The position numbers and the translations under genes were made by a program. A stretch of 64,000 bases of DNA from assembly GCA_004194705.1 (NCBI GenBank), contig SADC01001282.1, forward strand, positions 744,001 through 808,000, written 5' to 3'. The DNA is from Ditylenchus dipsaci (taxonomy: Eukaryota > Nematoda > Chromadorea > Rhabditida > Anguinidae). The notes under the pieces are model-generated. The model did not search any database. It saw nothing but the letters and a program-made list of their open reading frames with translations, and was not told where the DNA came from. Positions within the stretch are counted from its first letter, which is position 1. The number at the start of each line of letters is the position of its first letter. Shown here one piece after another: positions 33,308 through 46,509 of this stretch.

Positions 33308-34076
33308 TCAGTGTTATGTGAATTAGATAGCTGTAAATATACTTTTTTTAATTTGTGAATTAAAGGTTGAAAACGTATAAATAAAGATTTGCTAAATTTT
33401 AGTTTAAGTTCATTCAATTTTTAGTTTAAGTTAAGTGAGTTATTAATTACTATTATTGGTAAAAAAAAGTTTTTTACCGAGAATTCTCGAAAAATGGATA
33501 CGATGAAATGCCTGCAGTCAGGTTTCAAAGCAGGTTTTTAAAGCAAAATAGTATTAGGGCACGTTTTTTATCGGTTTTCTTATTGATCAAACCTCGAAAT
33601 TAGACCCAGGTATGGTTCTATTTAAGAATCCGGTGTCAAAAACAGCTTGGTCCCCCTGTTGATTTTTCATGTAAAACAGCTTGGTCCCCCCTGTTGTTTT
33701 CGTATTGTTGCACAGATATTTTCATTACACACAATACATCAATGCCGATTAAAGGAATTAAAGTTCATAATCATCTATTCGATGTACCATAGATACACCC
33801 TCTAAGAAGAACTTAAGGACCTTTTTTCCAGGCTCAAGACTTCCCTCAAAAAGACAAAATGTACCTAATATACATACATGTATATATTTTTAATTTTTTC
33901 TCCCGCCATATTTTTTTGATAAACCCTTGCTCCTATGTAACTAAAATTTCTTCAAAATGAAAAGTACGATAATTAATACCAGTATCGAAATTGCAAAATA
34001 TTTTCAACATTACTCCGAGTTCTTGAGCCTGAAAATATTAGGTAATTGTTGAAAACAGAGAACGAACTAACTATTA

Positions 34077-34305
34077 GGTCGTGTCATAAGTTCGGTCGTT
34101 TTATTTCAAAAGCAATATTTGTGGCGTTGTGTTTTTAGCATAGACTTTTTTAACATTTTTCAAAAGTTTACCATTCGTTTTGTAGCCAAGATTCTCAGCT
34201 ACAAAATGAGTGGTAAATTTTTTTAAAATGTTAAAAAATTTTGGTAAAAACACAACGCCACAAATCTTGCTTTTGAAATAAAACGACCTAACTTTTGACA
34301 CGACC
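34077..34305. mobile_element. AGGTCGTGTC palindromic MITE
   Basis: Ends AGGTCGTGTCATAAGTTCGG and, inverted, AGGTCGTGTCAAAAGTTAGG, TA flanks. Arms share TTTATTTCAAAAGCAA and TTTGTGGCGTTGTGTTTTTA. Confidence 0.8.
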
Positions 34306-34939
34306 TAATACAAAAATGACAAAAATTGTCTAAGAGGGCTGTATTGATTTTCGGCATTATTTTTTTCAAAAAGCGCCAGTTTCAAAAATGTCCGTTTTCG
34401 TCATTTCCCGTTTTCGTCATTAGCCGTTTTCGGCATTTGTCGTTTTCAGGAGCTTTTTTCAAAATATTTCGTTTTCGACAAGATGAGTTTGGGAAATTGA
34501 GTTTTTTGAAGAAATGAGTTTGGAAATTTGAGTTTTTTGGAGAAATGAGTTTGGGAGAATTTGGTTTTCGGAGGCATCTGAGTTTGCACACTCTTTCTTG
34601 GAAAGCTTCGTTATAGGTTAGTTTTGTGCTTGTTCTTTGCTCATGTATATATGTACATAGAAATCATCGAAGACTCCAATTTTTTCACCGATCCTCTCTC
34701 CAGGTCTAAATAACCACCCTACTGGTGCTTATACCCACTATACTGATATACCCACCTACCATACAGGCCTACCTACCCACCCTACCGGCATAGATTGATA
34801 TCTATTTACCTACAAGTAGCCACCTGAGTAGTTGGGGTTGGAGTTGGTGTGATTTTTTTGCCCTATTAAATTGTCTTTTGTATGAAGTTTTAAGTATGAT
34901 AGCTATATCTGTTTTAAATTTTTTGAAGATTTTTTTGGA

Positions 34940-37760
34940 AATCCAGGTGGATATCCACCTGATTCTAGGCTACCTATCCCGGGTTTCTGCATTTAGGTAG
35001 GTGAAATCGAAATTTCGGTCTTAACAAATCCGATTTCTGATGCCATTTAAAGTTGGAAATAGTGGTCTATTAAAGATTATACCTAAATTTTGCGGGAATT
35101 TGAATTTAAGTCTGAACCAACTCAACCATGTGGTCGTCCACCTGGATAATTTTTTTACGTTTTTCATGTTTAAAAACCTGTTTCCTGGACTAATTCAGGC
35201 ATGCTGAAGATGGTTTGACAGTGGTATTTTGGGAAATCAATTATTTCCCAAAACTCAAAAAATACTAGATAAAACGGCATTTTACCTCAATCAAACCATC
35301 ATCCAGAAAACAAGTTTCGGAACATGAAAAACGTAAATTTTTTTTGATCTAAGTGGACGACCACTTGGTTCAGTTTGTTCAGACTAAAATTTGAATTCCC
35401 GCAAAATTTCTCAAAATGGAGGAATTTGGAAAGAGTAGACCAATTCGTATGTGGACCAATTCGATGCAGATCAATTTGGTGTAGATCAATTCGTTGTGGA
35501 TCGATTTGGTGCCGCCCTTAATTTATCAAACCAGCCAAGTGGATATCTACCTACCCCAGGGTACCCACCAGGGTTTTCTAATTCGGGTGGCGGAAATATC
35601 AATTTCAGTCCTAATTAACCCGATTCCCTACACGATTTAACGTCATAATAAGTGGTTTGTTTTTGATATTGACCAAATTTTTATTTTTCAGGCCAACCAG
35701 GTGGATATCTACTGGCCAGATGGTACCTACCCCAGGTTTGGGATTTGGGTGGGTGAAAATGAAGTTTTGGTCCTGTCAAACAGGATTCGCCACGCAATTT
35801 CGAGTATGAGAGGATGGTTTGTTTTTGAATTTTAAAAATTTTCATTTTTTCAGGCCAGTCATGCAGATATCCACCTGACCATAGGGTACCCAAACCAGGT
35901 TTCAGGGTTTAGTTAAGAAAAATCAAATATTTAGTCTTATTAAACCCAGGCCTGTGCACGGGCCCACTTTTTCGCGGCCCGGCCCGGCCCGGACATTTTT
36001 TTTTGGCCCGGCCCAGCCCGGCCCGGAACCTAATTTTTTTTTCGGGCCGGCCCGGCCCGGCCGGGCCGGGCTGGCCCGTAGTATAGTCAACTGTCAGTGC
36101 AATTTCTAACATATTCAAAAAATCAAGCAAAAAATAGAGTGGGAGACTTTATTATTCAACATCACTCGAAACGCAATATTTTTTCTATTATTTATTTTCT
36201 AACACAAATAGAGAAATATTGATTATGTAAAAAAGTTTCTCTACTCTTTTTCATCAATTGACTCATCGCTGTACCTAATTCTATTCCTTAAATACTCATT
36301 TTCCAAGTCAGGAGTGAAATATCTCGGGATTCAGTCCACTTTTTGCAAAGCAGTTTTTTGCAAACAAAAATAGACAAGTTGTATCTTCAGAATTACCTAA
36401 ACGAAAAAAACCTAAACAAGCTTAATAGTAATCAGTTCAACCCTGTACGATAAATTCTATTTTTAGCCTCACTTTTTTTTGTCTTGAGCGGAATTTGAAA
36501 TTTCACAGCAAGTTGTAAGCTTTGAGGGCAGTTCCATAAGCAAATTGACCATGCTAAACACGAATCCGATGTCAAAAATCTAGGTTTCTACAGCGAAATT
36601 TAAGTTTTACGTAAAAATCGTTTTCGAACTTTTTTGAGAGTCTTGTTAAACACTAAGAAAGCCTGTTTTCTGCCATGTTTTACTTTATCTTTTTGCACAA
36701 GAATGTTCCATTTTAATTGCTCTGTCTTTTGCGCTATAGTAGAGCCGTAAGGATTTTTGGAATCGCGATAAATTTTGACTTTTTATTCAAAAAAATACGT
36801 TTACAAAAAGTGGCGAAAATCATTCTTTTTGCTGGTAGTACAATATTTCAGAATTATTTTTGGCAGTGTGATATACCGTTAGAAAGCTCTAATTCTGGGC
36901 TTTCCGACGGTATAAAAAACAATACAAAAATTTATAGAAATCATAAGAAAAATGAAAATTAACGATAGCTTAAAAACGCGAAAAACAAGGTTTCAAAAAT
37001 GGGCCGTTTCTCATATTCTTAGTGCGAATTTTGAAAAACTAATAACACAGGCGTGCTCAGCGTTAAACTCTGCATCGAAATAAACCAATGTAACAACCGG
37101 TATTTTACGTGTTAAGTGCTAGCTGCGATCACGGATGAGTGATTCAAATGATTGTAAGTAAATCTGAAGATAAAACTTGTCCATTTTGCTTGCAAAAAGC
37201 TGCTTTGAGATATTTTACTTTTAGCCACGTTACTTTTAGTTGTTACCGCGATTGTTTCTACGGCCCCAGGAACTTTTTTGACTTGTTTCGAATTTTTATT
37301 TCTAAAAATTTCACACTATTACATAGCCCTGGATTTAAGCTTTCTAACAAGCCATTAATTGATTCAGTGCGATTTCAAAAAAGTTTCAAAAACAAGTCTT
37401 TGTATGAACAGAACTTTCTTCAAACTTTTAAAAATTCCAGTAAGTCAGTCAACAAATTGTTGAAAACCCGAAATCCGTGACTACATTTTGATACAAGACT
37501 TAAAAATTTTTTTAAAGTTGGATTTGATAAGGTATATTTAAGATTAATAAATTCCGGGCCGGCCCGGCCCGTCGATTTTCGAGCCCGGCCCGGCCCGGCC
37601 CGTAAGCAATTTTGAAAGTTGGGCCCGGCCCGGGCCTCAAAAATCACGGCCCGGCCGGGCCGGGCCGGCCCGTGCACAGGCCTGATTAAACCTGGTTCAC
37701 CACACGATTTCGAATCAGAAAAGATGCTTTGTTTTGATTTTTGACATATAAAAAAGATAT
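34940..37760. repeat. About 160-bp tandem repeat, roughly four units, broken by insertions
   Basis: Units near 34940, 35540, 35693 and 35854 each start around CAGGTGGATATC and run through GGGTACC, TTTGGGTGGGTGAAAAT-like and GATTTC words, ending TTTTTCAG. Insertions near 35105-35530 and at 35947-37684 split them. Confidence 0.65.
35947..37684. mobile_element. hAT-like element with GGCCCGGCCC arrays
   Basis: Ends CAGGCCTGTGCACGGGCC and, inverted, CAGGCCTGTGCACGGGCC; perfect 8-bp duplication ATTAAACC (35939-35946, 37685-37692). Both arms are arrays of GGCCCGGCCCG, sharply GC-rich against an AT-rich interior. The 1.4-kb interior has no recognised gene. Confidence 0.88.
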
Positions 37761-38375
37761 CCTAAAAAGAGACTGCAGACAGAAGTCCCCGATATTAGCA
37801 AATTTTCAAACAAATTTTTTCGAAAAAGAAAAATTTCCAATGTATTTTTTTTGAGAGCAGAAAAATTCCAAAAAAATATTATTGTAAACTGAAAAACTCC
37901 AAAAAATTTTTTCCCAAAACGGTAAAAGACGAACTTATATCACTCAAAGCGGCTAATGACGAAAACGGGAAATGACGAAAACGAACATTTTTGAAACTGG
38001 CGCTTTTTGAAAAAAATAATGCCGAAAATCAATACAGCCGTCTAAGAGATGACACGAAACAAAATCTGCCCAGGACAAAAATGACTTTTTTTGATACTGA
38101 AAAACAACAGGGGTGACCAAGCTGTTTTTGACACCGGATTCTTAAATAGAAAGTATGGCAGGAACTATGTCAGGCTCAGTCTCAGTCAATTGGCCTCAGT
38201 CAATTGATCAACCCCATTATATACTGCATTTTTAGCGGGTTAGAATCAGTGGACAAATTTGAAAAGTTCAAAGTCAGAGCAGAGCCTAATTTAAATAAAT
38301 CCGAAAACTTAAAAAAATTCAAAACAATAAACATCAGATGTTTATGAGCAAAAAATCTGAAAAACGAGGAGCTGG

Positions 38376-40884
38376 CAGTGTTGTCAAAAGTCATAGGCAT
38401 AACGCCAAAGTCATAGGCATAATAGGGATCAAAGTCATAATCATAATCATAAGCAGAATTTTTCAAAGTCATAGTCATAATCATTATGTTTATGACTGTG
38501 ACTTTGAAAAATTCGTCTTATGATTATGACTTTGAAAAATTCTGCTTATGATTATGATTATGACTTTGAAAAATTCTGCTTATGATTATGACTTTGAAAA
38601 ATTCTGCTTATGATTATGACTTTGAAAAATTCTGCTTATGATTATGACTTTGAAAAATTCTGCTTATGATTATGATTATGACTTTGAAAAATTCTGCTTA
38701 TGATTATGACTCTGATTTTCATTATGCCTATGACTATGACATTGAAAACCTCTGCTTATGAGTGTGACTATGACTTTTATTTTCATTATGACTATCACAG
38801 TTGTGAGATGTGAGATATTTTTCCTTGCATTGGACGAACATTTTTATTATATTCACATCTTTGTGCATTAAATTTACTATGTTCTCTTTTCTGCTGGCCT
38901 AGTAGGTACTTAAACCATCTTTATTGTACCCAAATTACTCTAATGGCACCCGAACCATTTAAATATTAGCAAAACAATCTGAATTGAACCCAACCACTTC
39001 AATCTTATCCAAACCGCCTGGAGGACACCCAAGTCACCTAGATCGTACCTAAAACATCTGAATCGTTTTGTCTTTATGACATTTAGTAAACGTTGCCTTT
39101 CTCTATAAATTTATAACTTTTTTTTGCAAAACACAGTCCGAAATTCTGCTCATTTCACATAATAAACCCCTTAATAACTTCCATTACAAGTTTTATTGAC
39201 CAAAACAGAGAACAGTTTTTAACAGCTCTAAATTACGACACAAAACGGTGTTCTGTTTTCAGATATTTTCCTCCAATTGATTGCAATAGACTATCAGTTG
39301 AGCATTGAGAAGATCAATCATACTTCGGTTACGCTGATTTCTTGTTGCTAGCCCTGCCAGAGAAAACACTCGTTCAACGGGTGCGCTTGTAGCCGGCGCA
39401 GACAGAACTTTCAAAGCTAACACATCTGCTGATCGATACTCCTGAGCACGAATAAAACGACACATTGAAAAACGAGATGAACACTTTCAATGAAACTAAC
39501 CGTGCATAGCATGTTTGACCAGTACTTCAAAGACTCAATTGGTAATTAGACTAGCTGTAAAAACTGAAAAACAAAAATTTGGATCTAACCCCCACCTCCC
39601 TAAAAAAACTCTGACCTCGACTTCTTTTTTGCTAGAAAAATCCCATCCTTTGATCTCAGATATGGCTGCTGCAGCTTCAGTGACTCCCAGAAAGCTTTTG
39701 ATGACTAAGATGTACGAAGCTCATCTTATGTTGCTTGGAGCCATGAGAGTTTTCCCAATTGCTTTGTTAAGACGAAACAACGGATCCGGATATTAAAAGA
39801 CATACTTAATAAGAATGCTTAAGTGAAATCGACAGACATTTGATGAGAGCTTACGATAACTCGAGCTCCATTTCCCTTTCGGACTGATCATAATTGTCCA
39901 TACTACTAAAATCCTCTTCTGCTTGCTCGTATTCCACCCAGTCACAGTTAGGATCAACTAAATCGAAGGTGGTACGAATATTTAATTTCTTATAAATGAA
40001 AACGTCACATGACAAGACGTCCTTAAAAGCTGCTATCGTATTACTTCCCGAATCAGTTACAGTCTTGCAAAGGTCATGCACTGTAAGTCCATATTCTTCC
40101 AGCAATTCATCGGCTTTGCTTCGAAGCAGGATTCCTTGATGTGAGCCATGAAGTTCCGTTAGTCCCAGATAGTCCAATTTCATAGAAGGCTGTTCTTTCT
40201 CCGAATGCTTTGCTTTCCAATGATAAGATAAAATGCTGGTCTTTAAAGGATGCTTGAAGCTATGATAAATAAAATAAATAGAAAAAACAAGATCTCAATT
40301 TACTTGGTGACACTCTCTGCATCGCACCACGACTACACCATTGAATTCAATTTCCTCCCTGAAGAAATTCCAAACAGGATCGCGATTGGCGCCACCATTT
40401 CGCTTTTTTCCGCTGCCTTGGACCGAGAATGATATTCTATTTGAAGAAGAGCCTACAAGTACACGATTGTTAAATAAAGAAAGCCTATTCAGTGCCACAG
40501 TCATAATGAAAATGAAAGTCATACTCAAAATCATAGTCCTAATAAAGTCAAAGCCATAAGTTAAACTATAGGTATAGTGCGAGTCATAAAGAAAATGAAA
40601 GTCATAGTCACACTCATAAGCAGAATTATTCAGTGTCATAGTCAGAGTCATACTGAAAGTCATAATCAGAGTCATAATCATAAGCAGAATTTTTCAAAGT
40701 CATAATCATAAGCAGAATTTTTCAAAGTCATAATCATAATCATAAGCAGAATTTTTCAAAGTCATAGTCATAATCATTATGATTATGACTTTGAAAACTT
40801 CTGCTTATGATTATGACTATGCTTTTCACTATGTCAGTCATAGCTATGACTATGACTTTATGCCTATGACTTTTGACAACACTG
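38376..40884. mobile_element. hAT-2: hAT transposon with TCATAATCAT arrays
   Basis: Ends CAGTGTTGTCAAAAGTCATA and, inverted, CAGTGTTGTCAAAAGTCATA; 7-bp flanking repeat GAGCTGG (8 bp, GAGCTGGC, if the first C is counted). Arrays of CTTATGATTATGACTTTGAA (38500-38760) reappear inverted at 40495-40790. Interior holds parts of a hAT transposase. Confidence 0.9.
39259..40470 (-). pseudogene. BED-hAT transposase, partial
   Basis: Minus strand. BED finger start: DPVWNFFREEIEFNG, VVVRCRECHQ (about 40295-40390). Catalytic-domain piece: LGLTELHGSHQGILL, YGLTVHDLCKTVTDSGSN (39851-40183). C-terminal dimerisation: SAPATSAPVERVFSLAGLA, NRSMIDLLNAQLIVYCN, stop near 39259. Large middle parts are missing, so the copy is internally deleted. 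Confidence 0.8.
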
Positions 40885-41475
40885 GAGCTGGCACAAAAGC
40901 AAGCCTACGGGGATCAATCCTAACGTTCTTATATTGATTTTTTGGATTAGAAAGTATGTTTGAATGTTACCGATAGTGTTTATATTCCATTAGGGTCCTA
41001 TATTTATTCATAATCGTCAAATAAAGTATTTTAACATTTTAATCTGACAAACAATATTGCACCAAAAAAGTTGATTATTGAACAAAATTATGGTTGTCTA
41101 CAAACTGGTTTTCCTTTCTTCACTCCCACTAAACATTCCCCCAGCCAATTTGGTTTGAAATTTTACGAACTGTCACAAAATTAATGGTGGTTCAACGCTT
41201 TTCGCACTATATAATTCTGATTGAGTGTGTTTTTTGAAGTCCTAATTAAAACAAATTAAAAACAGTGGAAAAATATGTTTAGTTTTTTCCTTTTTAGTGA
41301 TTTTGGGCTGCAAGTACCTTCCCCTGCCAAGTTATTCTTTTACCCCGCCAAATCGTGAAAAATTTGTTTCTGTCGGGTATTTCTTTGACTTTTTGTATAA
41401 TTTGGCGGGGCTAAACAATATGAGCCTAATTTTTATTGATTGCCTAAAATGATTCGCAGGTTTGACTCTATTTAT

Positions 41476-42425
41476 GGCCCTATTCACCTTTACGGGGCAA
41501 CATTTTCCTTTGGACCCCTGTTGATTTTTTCGCATTTTCACATTCTTTGCCTTGGTCCCCTTGTTATTTTTTCACAGAATTCAAACACCCACTGACTTGA
41601 ACCCCTTCTGTATCGACCACGATTATACTTCCTCTTGCAGATAGAAGACTTATCTATTTAGATGTAGCGTCCAGGTCCTCCTAGTTTCGGTTTATTATGG
41701 CAATAGCTGAAAATTTATCTATCATAATGCAAAAATAAAAATCAAAACATACTTCTGACAAATATCCCTACAAAAGTTCAGCAAACTGCAAGTGTGCTGT
41801 GCACTCAATCAAGTTTCTATCGCAATTTGCTGATTTGAATAATCGTTAGCGCACGTATAGAAGATGATCAACCACTGTTGCAGACGTAGATGAAAACGCT
41901 CGAAAAAAGAACCGTTTCGTATTGTTTTCCGTGAGCAAAGCTTTCGCTTTTGAATACAGCGCCACTAAAGGATGAAAAAACATGCAATTAAATAAAAGTG
42001 CAAGATACCTGAATTTTGTCGATTATGTCTGCTCTCAGTTCGATTAACATTGGCTTTTCACAATTGCCGCAGGAGGCTTCCTTTTTGATAAGATTGCAAC
42101 ATACGAAGAACTTCATTGATTGTTCGCTGTTATAGAGAAATACGTGCTTTAGCCGGAGAGAAACAAGAGTCGGGAATTCCACAGAAGAGAAAATTTTTGA
42201 GCGTGGCATTGACCGTCATAGGCACTAAAAATTAATATACCGTATTATCTCTATTAAACGTGCACTCTCTAATAAACGGGCCTACTACGGGAGGGTTGAA
42301 AATTAAACAGGCATGCCCGTTTAATAGAGATAATACGGTAGACGCTGTAACAAATATCCGAATTCTGCAAAAAAACAACAGGTGGGACCAAGGCAAAATG
42401 TTGCCCCGTAAAGGTGAATAGAGCC
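41476..42425. mobile_element. hAT-like non-autonomous element
   Basis: Ends GGCCCTATTCACCTTTACGG and, inverted, GGCTCTATTCACCTTTACGG, continuing GGGCAACATTTT and CCCCTGTTG. Flanks CTATTTAT and CTATTTAA (7 of 8). Minus-strand frame 42209-41988 has one Cys-x2-Cys pair but no clear family. A MITE (42240-42338) is nested. Confidence 0.65.
42240..42338. mobile_element. 99-bp CCGTATTATC MITE
   Basis: Ends CCGTATTATCTCTATTAAAC on both sides when inverted, TA flanks. Shortest complete member of its family here. Confidence 0.87.
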
Positions 42426-42624
42426 CTATTTAAGGCTACTATGTTTATTTTGTACTGTTTGACCAATTTATATGAGTTATTTTGGTCGTTGATCTCGAAT
42501 ATGGCATCAGAAAGTCAATTAAATACAATAAATTAGTCAAGCAAGCCAAAAATTATAGTGCCGTTTGAGCGAGGTCGAACCTGGGCGACTGACCACTACA
42601 GTCACTTTCACAATGAGTTTCGAC

Positions 42625-44310
42625 CAGTGTTTTCGTAAACGAATACGAAACCAATGCAAAATGAAATCAAAGTACCTCCAACTGGGTATCTTCAAAATAC
42701 CTCCAGCTGGGATCCTTTATCGGGCTGACCCCATCTCGGTAACAGCTCCTGAATACCCAAAATACTATAATACTGTATGTGGATTAGAAACTGGATACTT
42801 CTTGGACAAACCAACTATAAGTTTCAGATTCTAAAATCAAATCGCCTGCAAAAATGCCAGAAGTTAAAGAAAGAAACCCTAATATAAAGCGAAACCGAAA
42901 ATGAAATTCAATACGAAATGAAAACGAAAACGAAATAAAAACAAAAACGAAATCCAATGCGAAATGAAAACGAAAACGAAATGGGGTCTCAAAACGAAAT
43001 GAAAACGAAATTTCGTTTTGGTTTTCATTTCATTTTGAACCGATTAGAGGGGTTCGCATTATGGTTACATAGGTGGTTGGACCTGGGTGATGGTACCTAT
43101 ATTATGGTTGTTAGGCGGTCGTATCTGATGGAATACACAAAGAGAATACCGGGTTGGTAATAACCAGATATGAGTACTTAGAAGGGTGCATTGATGGAAT
43201 AACCAGACAATGTTTTTTTATTCTTTCAGACGTTTTTTCTTGGGTTTCAAATTTATTTAGTGCCAGATGGCACCTGTTTACCTATTATCTGATAATTCTA
43301 ATAATATCCTACATTCACGTTCCATGCCTAAAAGAATAATTAACTGCCATAAACCAATATATTCCATGTATCACTTCATTTATCAAAACGCGTCACAAAT
43401 CTACAAAGAGTCATTTCTCGTAACAATAAGAATTCGAATACACTATCGACTGAGAATCTAGTAGTTGAAAACTGGTTCTGTTTTGACATAGCTAAACCGC
43501 ATTGAGAGAAGACTCTTCCCACTGGAGTATTAGTACAATATCTCAAGAGCCAACTTTGATTATCTTTTTCGTCGTCGAGACATCGAATTATACAAGATCG
43601 GCACTCACCAACTTAGCCTGAAAAAACGCCATCAGATAGAATGATTGAACTAGCTATCTAACTATACCTGTTTCATAGAAGCAATTGTATTTTCTGGCTC
43701 TTTTGTGTTTGATCCACGAGAGACGACGAAAATTAAGCTATCGAAAATATCTAAAAAAGGACAGGACTAAATCATACCCTGCAACATAAATACTCACCTT
43801 ATTTTCTGAAGATTCGCTTTTCTTGAAAACTCAATAGGTGATCAATGCCAACGTCGAAAAGAGAAGAATTGGCTATTTTGGCACCGTTGACGACCTCCTA
43901 TTCGTTTGAGAATGCACGGTGGTGAGCTGATTGAGTCCATTTGAATATCCTGTTATATCCTAAGCCTAAGCCTAAGCCTGAAAATAAAGTTGTCAATGAG
44001 AGTAAAAAATGGTGCGAAAATCTAAAATATAGGAAATTCGAAGAAAAAAAATTCCAATTTAAAACGAAACGAAAACGAAATCCATAGCAAAATGAAAACA
44101 AAAAAGGAATTGAAAACGAAATGAGAACGAAAAAGAAATCGAAAACGAAATAAAAACGAAAACGAATTCGTTTTCGTTTTCGCATTCATTTTGCATTCCG
44201 TTTCGTTTTCGGTTTTCGTTTTGCTTTCAGACCCCATCTCGTTTTAGTTTTCATTTCGTTTCGCTTATTCGTTCGGAAACTGGATTTCGTATTCATTTTC
44301 GAAAACACTG
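42625..44310. mobile_element. hAT-3: hAT element with CGAAAACGAAAT arrays
   Basis: Ends CAGTGTTTTCG on both sides when inverted; flanks GTTTCGAC and GTGTCGAT match at 6 of 8. Both arms are runs of GAAAACGAAAT-type words (42890-43015; 44050-44280). A minus-strand transposase tail at 43560-43440 reads TPVGRVFSQCGLAMSKQ, the hAT C-terminal motif. Confidence 0.8.
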
Positions 44311-44429
44311 GTGTCGATCCAAAATCTTAGTTTAAAAAAGTTTGCTCTGACTCTGGCTCCGAAACCTTAGTTCAAAACAAATTTGCTCCGGCTCTTGCTC
44401 CGTGCTCTTAACTTGAAAAATGTGATGTG

Positions 44430-46502
44430 AAAATAGCCACGGCGTGTCAAATCGGCAAAAATCGCGAATAGAGAGTTTTTGCGCCCAACCCGAAAATTCA
44501 AATTTCTTTCAAATTTTAGAAATTTTCCTATAGCTGCTTCCAGATAATTATTGTGACCGTTAAATATTTTTTTTTGTGTTGCAGCTGACTGTTTATGCTT
44601 GAGAGATGCCCCATACCTGATTGCGTAGAGCTTTAAAAAAGGTTTGCCGAATACATCGATAAATAAGCTTCGGAACATCCATTCTTAAGTGATGCTCAAA
44701 ATTCCAATTTTAACTTCTTTGACTGTAAGCCTTAAATTTGTGGGAGGGGGCTTTAAAGTTATGTTACGAAAAAACCTTAGATATTGTAGCCCGTTCGCCA
44801 GGCAATCCGCCGGTATTTTTATTTACTCCCCAAGATTGGAAAAATAAAAATTCCCTGCGCGACGAAGTTTAGCATGTATTTATTAACTCTAATTTTTTTG
44901 TCTGATCTTTATATAGCTCGAAACCCCAAGATTTCTCAATGACACAGTGCTCTATGAACATTCATTTGGTAGAGCGTGCTCTGGGCTTTATTCAAGACTA
45001 AATTTCTTCGCCGGATATAAAAAAATTTGGCGCTACCGGAGTATACCCCAATTTTTTTAAAGTGCTTCCAAACACCCTATATCGACTCAAAATCGCCTCA
45101 GGAACTCGAAAAAGGCGTTATTTTTAAATTTTGGTCAATAAAAAATCGAGTTTTAGGACCACCCAAAAATTTTTTTTGATTATTTTCAAAGGGACTGAGG
45201 GCTGTTTTGCGGTGGGAAGGGACCAAAAAGAAGCCAATTTGTTCCAAAAAGGAAGATGTTGAACATAGTTTTGAATACTGGGGCTTACCGCATAAATAAA
45301 CTCTGGTATGCATACATTTTTATGCATCCAGAGTCACTTTCGAGTGATTAGTGTCTAAGGTATGTGGGTGTGCGCATCTCAACCCCGAGCCCCTGTGCCC
45401 CCGAAGGGGGCGCAGGGGCTTGGAGCTTGGTCGGCTTGGTCGTTGGTCGGCTTAGTCGATATAGGGTCTTTGAAAACACTTTTGAAAAAATCCATTTGGG
45501 AGGGGGGTATACTCCGGTAGGGTCAAAAGTTTGATAAAAACAAATGCCAAACGTCGTACATAACAGATTTTGGAGTGGCAAAATATATGCTAGACTTCGC
45601 CGCGCAGGGGATTTCTATTTTTCCGATTCTAGGGAGGAGATAAACATACTGGCGGACGGTCTACAAGACTTGAAGTTTTTCTTTGTAACGTCACTTTAAA
45701 AAATCCAAAATTTAAGCCTTACAGTCAAAAAAGTTAAAATCGGAATTTCGGGCATCACTTAAGAATGGGTGTTTTGAAGCTAATTTATCGATGTGTTAGG
45801 CAAAGCTTTTTTAAAGCTCCACGCAATCAGGTATGGGGCATCTCTCAAGCATAAGCACTCAGCTAGAACACAAAAAATAGTATTTAAAGGACCCTGTCTC
45901 TTCCTTATCATGGCAATTTCAAAGGTTTGAATGCGCGCGGGACCACATAGATTTGTCAATAATGTTTTCGAATTATTTTTTTAATTGCATTTTAAATTTA
46001 AAAGGTTATTTTTTATTCGATATAATGTCACATCACCACAGTGACAGTTGTGGAGCAGTGCAAGTCGGATAGGTTGTCCTTGGGCTCGACTAGTGAACGG
46101 TTCTAAGTTTTGAACAAATTTTCAAATCGTATCTATTTCAACGAAAACATTTTCGGGTAATTTCGGGTAATTTCACCCGAAATTACCCGAAAATGTTTTT
46201 GTTGAAATAGATACATTTTTCTTAAATAAACCAAGAAATTTTAACACTATCATGTAGCTAACATTCCAAGCTTTCGATCGCAGGCTGACATGCTCAAAAT
46301 TTTACACAAAAAAGTGTATAAAAACATGAAATAAGGTCAATATTTTTCAAAAAACCGAGTTAACTGTGTGCCAACCCTAGTTGTAATGATTACATGGAAG
46401 CAGCTACAGGAAAGTTTCCGAAATTTGAAAAAAATTTAATTTTTGGTTCTGACGCGAAACACCCTATTCGTGAATTTCACCGATTTGACACGCCGTGTGG
46501 AT
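44430..46502. mobile_element. 2-kb foldback element with long diverged arms
   Basis: Outer ends share CACGGCGTGTCAAATCGG. Arms continue through GCTGCTTCC/GGAAGCAGC and a long stretch (44590-44730 against 45690-45870) including GAGAGATGCCCCATACCTGA and TTAAGTGATGC. A GGCGCTAC element (45032-45518) with stem-loop module copy 3 is nested, and 46138-46215 is a near-perfect hairpin. Confidence 0.7.
45032..45518. mobile_element. GGCGCTAC-type element with stem-loop module copy 3
   Basis: Ends GGCGCTACCGGAGTATACCC and, inverted, GACCCTACCGGAGTATACCC. The inner module (45250-45400) matches copies at 10640 and 25150, ending GTCTAAGGTATGTGGGTGTG and CCCCCGAAGGGGG. Confidence 0.7.
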
Positions 46503-46509
46503 GCTCACG

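Larger units (their letters stand above)
33611..38158. mobile_element. 4.5-kb composite element
   Basis: Outer inverted repeats share TCTATTTAAGAATCCGGTGT, then CAAAAACAGCTTGGTC and CCCCTGTTG (33620-33690; inverted 38104-38150). Inner inverted repeats share TTTTCGGCATTATTTTTTTC and CCGTTTTCGTCATT words (34340-34430; 37955-38045). Between lie tandem 160-bp repeats and nested elements 34077-34305 and 35947-37684. No transposase recognised. Confidence 0.7.

Noticed and set aside
37420..37677. Frame rich in AGPGRAR
   Set aside because: Translation of the GGCCCGGCCCG array; no independent support.
38200..38484. Frames rich in YDYDFD or MTMT near 38.2-38.5 and 40.3-40.7 kb
   Set aside because: Translations of the TCATAATCAT arrays of hAT-2.
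43898..44237. Frame rich in FRFRF/ETECKM repeats
   Set aside because: Translation of the CGAAAACGAAAT array of hAT-3.
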